41,118 nt of DNA from positions 1 through 41,118 of the IMG/VR virus record IMGVR_UViG_3300027896_000094. The stretch is one strand, 5' to 3'. The notes beneath the pieces were generated by a model, which made no database searches, was not told where the DNA came from, and worked only from the letters and a program-made list of their open reading frames with translations. Shown piece after piece: positions 36,916 to 41,118 of the stretch. Every line of letters begins with the position of its first letter. The first letter of the stretch is position 1. The position numbers and the translations under genes are program-made. This DNA comes from a virus.

Positions 36916-38172
36916 TCACCACTTCTCCAGCCACTTGAGACTACATACAGCCACAGCTGTTCCGCCAACTGCCGTGCAAACCAGTGTCATCACGTCTTGG
37001 AAATTAAGCAGCCCCGAGTAAGACAGGATCAACTGCTTGATGGTCGAGCTGTTGGTGGATGAGGCCTTAGCACTGGCGCTACCGCTAATCAATCCGGAAT
37101 CCAACACGGTCCCGCCAGACACTGCCGTCGCACTGCTGTCCACGTCAGCTATGCTGTTGGTGGCATTGAGCGCGGTATAGGATGCACCCGTGAGCGTCGG
37201 GTTGAGTACAAGTTCCCAGAAGATGGCGTTCAGTCCGGAGATGTAAATGTCATACTCTGCCAAGGATATCTGCCCCGTGTTGCGCACACTGTTGGGTCCA
37301 GTGGTCTTCGCCCTCACGGAGATCACAGGCTTGCGTGCTGCCGATGAGATAGAGAGCCCCGCGGGTCCGTTGTTGTAGCAGTACTGTTTGCCAGCATTGA
37401 TCTCAGAACCACCGCCCGTGGTGACCGAGGTGCATATATGCCGCAGCGTGGCCGTGCCACTCGCTGTGCCGGTGTTCGTATTCTCAAACCGAACCGGCAG
37501 ATTTGCGGTGGTCATGTAGACGGTCGAGGCCGCGTTCGCGTTGTTGAAGTAGTGCGCGGGGTAGAATACACCAGCGATATCGAAACCCACACGCACGCGG
37601 CCCACGCCCAGCCACTGTAAGTCGATCACCAGAATTTGGGCCTTCGCCCAGTCGATGGTTATGCCAGACGGTCCGGTGCCGTCGAACTTGTCCACGTTCC
37701 ACGAGGCCTGCGCCACCTTGTTGGCATCGCTGACCGATCCTCCCGCGTAGGTTCGTTGACAGAAGCTGACAGTGCTGCCAGCGAGCTCGAGGAAGATGCC
37801 GTTGCTCGCGTCAAACAGTCCGACGCGCCTGGTGTTGTTCGTTACCGTGGCGCCGCCATCCATGCAGAAGGTTGTAAAGACCACTATGCCGTGCCCTGGC
37901 GTGTAGCGGTGGAACAGCCGCGTCTGGCGAATGGCTGATGCGGTCGATCCCGTGCCACCCGTGGACATCTGGATCGTGGACTCATTGGGCAGGAAGGTGT
38001 TTGCACCGGTGCCTACGAAGGCGGAATCCCATACCGTGGCGTCGTCGCCATACTGCTGTTGTGACGAGAACAGGACCTCGCTCGCGGACACCTTCACGCG
38101 TCCGAAGGCCGAGATCGCGCCAGCGTCAGCGAAGACGATTGGGAATGTTGCGCCTGGAAGAACTACGCCCAT
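36916..38172 (-). CDS. Large tail/fibre structural protein
   Basis: A 418-residue beta-rich protein (MGVVLPGATFPIVFADAGAI start) with many Ser, Thr, Gly and Ala and little charge, typical of receptor-binding or fibre proteins. No known motif is certain. AAGGAG precedes ATG 38172, which overlaps the preceding stop (TAATG). The longer upstream frame is a shadow. Confidence 0.6.
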   Translation of the reverse strand: MGVVLPGATFPIVFADAGAISAFGRVKVSASEVLFSSQQQYGDDATVWDSAFVGTGANTFLPNESTIQMSTGGTGSTASAIRQTRLFHRYTPGHGIVVFTTFCMDGGATVTNNTRRVGLFDASNGIFLELAGSTVSFCQRTYAGGSVSDANKVAQASWNVDKFDGTGPSGITIDWAKAQILVIDLQWLGVGRVRVGFDIAGVFYPAHYFNNANAASTVYMTTANLPVRFENTNTGTASGTATLRHICTSVTTGGGSEINAGKQYCYNNGPAGLSISSAARKPVISVRAKTTGPNSVRNTGQISLAEYDIYISGLNAIFWELVLNPTLTGASYTALNATNSIADVDSSATAVSGGTVLDSGLISGSASAKASSTNSSTIKQLILSYSGLLNFQDVMTLVCTAVGGTAVAVCSLKWLEKW

Positions 38173-38870
38173 TAGATGCTCCTTGTCAAGACTGCCGACA
38201 TAACCATGTTGCCGGAGTAGGTGTAGACGATGGTGCTCTGGGCAAGTACCGTCACGCCATCGCTGTAGAATACCTTCCTCACCTCCTGGGTGCAATGACC
38301 TGACGTGTAGGTGTAGTCAATGCTCTTGAGGAGGACCGGACCAGCGATGCTCCAGGATTCCTTGGTGACCACACTGCCGGTCCACGTCACGGCGTAGGTC
38401 GTGCTGGGGGACATGGGCTCGCAGTCCAGCAAGAAGTCCAGAAGCGAGGCGTAGCTCGTGGCGGCCGACAGCTGGGACGGGCGGAAGGGCAGGACCATCC
38501 CGGTCGTGGTGCTGAGCGCGAACAGGACGGGGTTGGAGTAGTTGCCCACCGTGACCGGCTCAGTGGCGGTGATGGCGCCAGCTGAGGAATCGGACACGAA
38601 GTAGTACTGCCCGGCCGTGAGCCCGGACAGGCCGGTGATCAGCCCCAGCAGGCACACGCTGAAGTTATCGACCCCAATGTAGTACACCAGGCCGATCCCC
38701 AGGGTGGTGGCAGCATTGGCCTCGGCCAGAGCCCAGGCTGAACCAGTGAAGTAGACCACCTTGCCCGTGGTGAACCCATGCGCTACCTGGTGGACGGCCA
38801 CATACAGGCCGTCGTTGGTGGCCTCAGCTACGAGGCCACTGGTTCCGATGGATAGCGCTTTCTGGATCAC
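38172..38870 (-). CDS. Tail-associated protein, paralogue of its neighbour
   Basis: A 232-residue beta-rich protein starting with GTG (MIQKALSIGTSGLVAE). Its first 15 residues match the adjacent protein (MAIQKLLVVGSNGLEAE), pointing to a shared N-terminal attachment segment or duplication. The rest is Gly/Thr/Ser-rich (VVYFTGSAWALAEANA). Probably a virion tail or fibre-base component. The start is coupled to the preceding stop (TAGTG). Confidence 0.6.
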   Translation of the reverse strand: MIQKALSIGTSGLVAEATNDGLYVAVHQVAHGFTTGKVVYFTGSAWALAEANAATTLGIGLVYYIGVDNFSVCLLGLITGLSGLTAGQYYFVSDSSAGAITATEPVTVGNYSNPVLFALSTTTGMVLPFRPSQLSAATSYASLLDFLLDCEPMSPSTTYAVTWTGSVVTKESWSIAGPVLLKSIDYTYTSGHCTQEVRKVFYSDGVTVLAQSTIVYTYSGNMVMSAVLTRSI

Positions 38871-39409
38871 TACGCCCTCACGATTCCGGGCGCCTCGTCA
38901 AAGTTCACAGTGACGTAGGAGCCGCTCACTGCCGCGATCCACCCGAGCTGCTGGAGGAAGTTCCCAGTGGCGGCGGGCGGTGTCTTGGTGATGGTGCCAG
39001 CGGTGCTCAGGAACACGGGGGCGCCAGCGTCGGCCACAGTGAAGGACCCCAGGGGGATGAGGTTGTTGGCGCCAGTGAGGTAGACCAGCGCGGTGCCGGC
39101 GATTGACACTCCCGCCAGGACGTAACCCTGGGCAGGCTTGGTAGCGTCCGTGCAGTCAGCCTTGCGGACATTGACGGCGCCGGTGTTGTTCCAGAAGCTG
39201 ACGAACATCCCGGCAGTCAGGGTGTCGGACGACGGGCACGACACAGTGTCCGGGCCGATGCCGGTGGGCATCATGGTTAGGTCGATCTGACCCACGCCGT
39301 TGAGGGCGACGGTCGCGCCCGCGCTACCAGCCCCCGCGCTGGCGGCGAGGGGAGTGTACTCGGCCTCCAGGCCGTTTGATCCTACGACTAAGAGCTTTTG
39401 GATAGCCAT
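38870..39409 (-). CDS. Tail-associated protein, paralogue of its neighbour
   Basis: A 179-residue beta-rich protein (MAIQKLLVVGSNGLEAEYTP). After the N-terminal element shared with the downstream gene, it continues as a Gly/Thr/Ala-rich domain (GIGPDTVSCPSSDTLTAG). GGAGG precedes the ATG. Likely part of the tail-fibre complex. Confidence 0.65.
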   Translation of the reverse strand: MAIQKLLVVGSNGLEAEYTPLAASAGAGSAGATVALNGVGQIDLTMMPTGIGPDTVSCPSSDTLTAGMFVSFWNNTGAVNVRKADCTDATKPAQGYVLAGVSIAGTALVYLTGANNLIPLGSFTVADAGAPVFLSTAGTITKTPPAATGNFLQQLGWIAAVSGSYVTVNFDEAPGIVRA

Positions 39410-39418
39410 GGCTGCCTC

Positions 39419-40084
39419 CTATAGGGCGATGGGCTGGGTTGGAGTGAAGACGAAGTGGGTGCTGTCGATCTGCCGGGCGATGATTACCAGCCAAACATCA
39501 CCGGCGGCTGCTGTTGGAACGACAGACGTAAGGGTTCCCGTCTGGCTCAAGAAGTATAGCGCGCCCGCCGGCAGGGCAAGTGGGGTCGTGTAAACCAGTT
39601 GGGATTCCGTGGCCACCGGGACGACCGCCGCCGCCACGCCGCTCTCCAGGGTAAGACCATCAACGAATGGCGGCGCCACGTCCAGGCTGGTCACATGCTG
39701 GGCCACGCTGAGCACGAGCTGGTAGGGCTGGTTGGTGGCGAAAGTATTGCCAAGCGTGGCGGTGTAGCTTATCGTTGGGTTGGTTGATCTTACGAATACA
39801 CCGACCCCCGTGCCCACATACTCCACCATGGTCAGGTGGTAGTAGCTCAGGGGCGCGCCGCCCTGGATGCCCGTCAGGGAGTTGTGGTCGGTGGGTGACG
39901 GGCTGCCGCCACTGCCCCCGCTACTGGCCGCCAGGGAGGCCACAGGGGACCCGCCGAGGAGCGGGACGGTCTTCGTGGGGCTCGTAGGTCCCTTCGCTTC
40001 AACGGCATCCCAAAGGCGGTTTAGCGCCACGTGGAGGGACACGATGCTGGTGTCGGTGGGGAGGTGCCGGCGGAAGACTACCAT
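39419..40084 (-). CDS. Tail fibre/adaptor protein with HNSLTGIQGG motif
   Basis: A 221-residue protein. The DHNSLTGIQGGAPLSYYHL segment (about 67-85) is a familiar pattern in phage fibre and baseplate-adaptor proteins, followed by a beta-rich C-terminal domain (residues about 95-221). The N-terminal ~35 residues are a helical attachment-like segment. It overlaps the stop of the preceding large virion gene by 7 bp. Confidence 0.65.
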   Translation of the reverse strand: MVVFRRHLPTDTSIVSLHVALNRLWDAVEAKGPTSPTKTVPLLGGSPVASLAASSGGSGGSPSPTDHNSLTGIQGGAPLSYYHLTMVEYVGTGVGVFVRSTNPTISYTATLGNTFATNQPYQLVLSVAQHVTSLDVAPPFVDGLTLESGVAAAVVPVATESQLVYTTPLALPAGALYFLSQTGTLTSVVPTAAAGDVWLVIIARQIDSTHFVFTPTQPIAL

Positions 40085-41118
40085 ACTTCCCTCAGGATCG
40101 GGTTGCGCTTGCGATAGATCTTCATCCAGTCGAGCAGGAGGGCATTCTTTTCCTTGGCTTCCGCGGTGTAGCCAGAACCCTCGCGCCCTCCGATGTAGTC
40201 CTCCATGAGATCCCGCTGACGATCTGTGGCGGCACGATACGCCTGGCGCCAGATGGTCTTGTTCTTGTCTTCGGCGCTACGCAGCATGACGATGAGTGGA
40301 TTACGGAGTTGCCCGGTGGCTGGGTTGAAGTAGGATCTAATGATGCGCTTGTACTCGCTGGACGTGATGGTCCCATCGTCCTGGAGTTTCTGCAGTTTTG
40401 TTGAGTCCAGATTCTCGATAAGGTCCTGCTTGGCGGCCGCAATGTGATCGGCCTCGATCTCCGTATGCCCAGAGGTATGCCCGGCGATCTTGCCAACCAT
40501 GGCGTCGTACGCGAGTCTCTCGGCCTCTGTGTCAAGAGTGAAGCTGATGGGTAACGAGCGCGAGCCCGAAAGGCCCATTGCCAGGCGAGTGTAATCGCCG
40601 CTTTCCTTGCCTTTTGAGAAACCGCGCTCCGTAAGTGGAAGCTTGCTTGATACAACATAGGCAAACGATCTGGAGAAGGCGCGCGCGTTGTCCCGCATGA
40701 AGCCATCCCCTTCGTGGACCGCCGTCGCCTTGTTGAAGGCTTTCCCCCACCCGGTATTGGCCATCGACCCCGTAAGTGCCAGAGGGCGACCCATGGGATC
40801 GTGCCCGGTGGTAACCGCCTGGATAGATGACGACACGCCGGAGGACTTGCTCTTGTAGAACTCGGCCAACCTGTTCATCTGCACTTCATAGTTGAACAGA
40901 ACGCTGGGGTGGATGCTGAGGTGAAAGGCGGGGTTGATGATGTCGGGTAGATAGTGTGCCCCAATGGGTACGTATCTTTGGGGGCGCATCACGGATGGAA
41001 CGTCCCGGCCAAGCTGGGGGGCCATTGACTCGAAGGCGGTGTGCCTCATCGAGTCCCATATCCCCATCCCCTCTGGAGGGGCAGTAGTTGCCAGTCCACC
41101 CCAGGTTGCCCCAAGCAG
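40078..41118 (-). CDS. Large virion protein, 5' end beyond the right edge
   Basis: The frame is open to the window edge: 17 codons upstream of the first ATG (41067) lack a stop, and that ATG has no ribosome binding site, so the gene is partial. The visible part (about 346 residues) is largely helical with basic/aromatic patches (EVQMNRLAEFYKSKSSGVSS, WRQAYRAATDRQRDLMEDY), ending RKRNPILREVW. The helical nature and position before the fibre genes suggest an internal virion or tail-tube/DNA-ejection protein. Family not recognised. Confidence 0.6.
   Translation of the reverse strand: MLGATWGGLATTAPPEGMGIWDSMRHTAFESMAPQLGRDVPSVMRPQRYVPIGAHYLPDIINPAFHLSIHPSVLFNYEVQMNRLAEFYKSKSSGVSSSIQAVTTGHDPMGRPLALTGSMANTGWGKAFNKATAVHEGDGFMRDNARAFSRSFAYVVSSKLPLTERGFSKGKESGDYTRLAMGLSGSRSLPISFTLDTEAERLAYDAMVGKIAGHTSGHTEIEADHIAAAKQDLIENLDSTKLQKLQDDGTITSSEYKRIIRSYFNPATGQLRNPLIVMLRSAEDKNKTIWRQAYRAATDRQRDLMEDYIGGREGSGYTAEAKEKNALLLDWMKIYRKRNPILREVW

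Noticed and set aside
1-41118. tRNA genes, CRISPR arrays, insertion sequences and integrase/attachment sites
   Set aside because: I looked for T-loop consensus, regularly spaced repeats, transposase motifs and tyrosine/serine recombinase signatures and saw none; a tRNA scan would be needed to exclude odd tRNAs.

Overview
This window is part of a tailed double-stranded DNA phage genome (Caudoviricetes). The visible hallmarks are a large terminase, a portal, a scaffold-like protein, tail-fibre genes, a lysis cassette and a PrimPol/helicase replication module. A two-component spanin-like pair (inner-membrane coiled coil plus a lipoprotein) and a GH19 endolysin point to a Gram-negative host. I see no integrase, repressor, tRNA, insertion sequence or CRISPR array, so a virulent lifestyle is the simplest reading. 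The DNA is GC-rich, genes are tightly packed with many 4-bp stop/start overlaps, and GTG and TTG starts are common. The large portal is of the podovirus/P22-like size class, but morphology cannot be settled from this window.

Layout. 1-5044 (minus): packaging and head genes in the order TerL, portal, small protein, scaffold-like protein, then the first codons of a probable capsid gene running off the left edge. 5122-7417: an accessory patch of mixed orientation with two small plus-strand genes, a DUF6378-like gene and an HD phosphohydrolase on minus, and a plus-strand methyltransferase-like gene. 7491-13586 (minus): an operon of mostly small proteins that starts with a probable small terminase. 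It includes a zincin-like HEATH protein and a metallophosphoesterase whose GNHD active-site motif is split by a full-length LAGLIDADG intein. 13587-13988: a divergent strand switch holding a palindrome, a long inverted repeat and a strong G-quadruplex motif.

13989-33594 (plus): the probable early/middle region. It begins with small membrane and DNA-binding-like proteins. A block of unknown genes then leads into an amidoligase-like gene directly followed by a class II glutamine amidotransferase. Next comes a recombination module (PD-(D/E)XK nuclease, Sak4-like ATPase, SSB-like protein with a DIPF tail), a run of small cassette-like genes, a glycosyltransferase with a TPR-like C-terminus, a VRR-NUC nuclease and a ribbon-helix-helix protein. 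After a terminator, the replication genes PrimPol and an SF3-type helicase close the block.

33752-41118 (minus): convergent late genes separated from replication by a hairpin terminator. Read 5' to 3', they are a large virion protein open at the right edge, five tail-fibre or receptor-binding-like proteins, a membrane-anchored coiled coil, endolysin, holin, i-spanin and a lipoprotein spanin.

The most interesting candidate system is the amidoligase-amidotransferase pair (20083-23279), both with zinc-binding modules and embedded in an operon of unknown proteins. It could carry out ATP-dependent, glutamine-fed amide-bond formation on an unidentified target.
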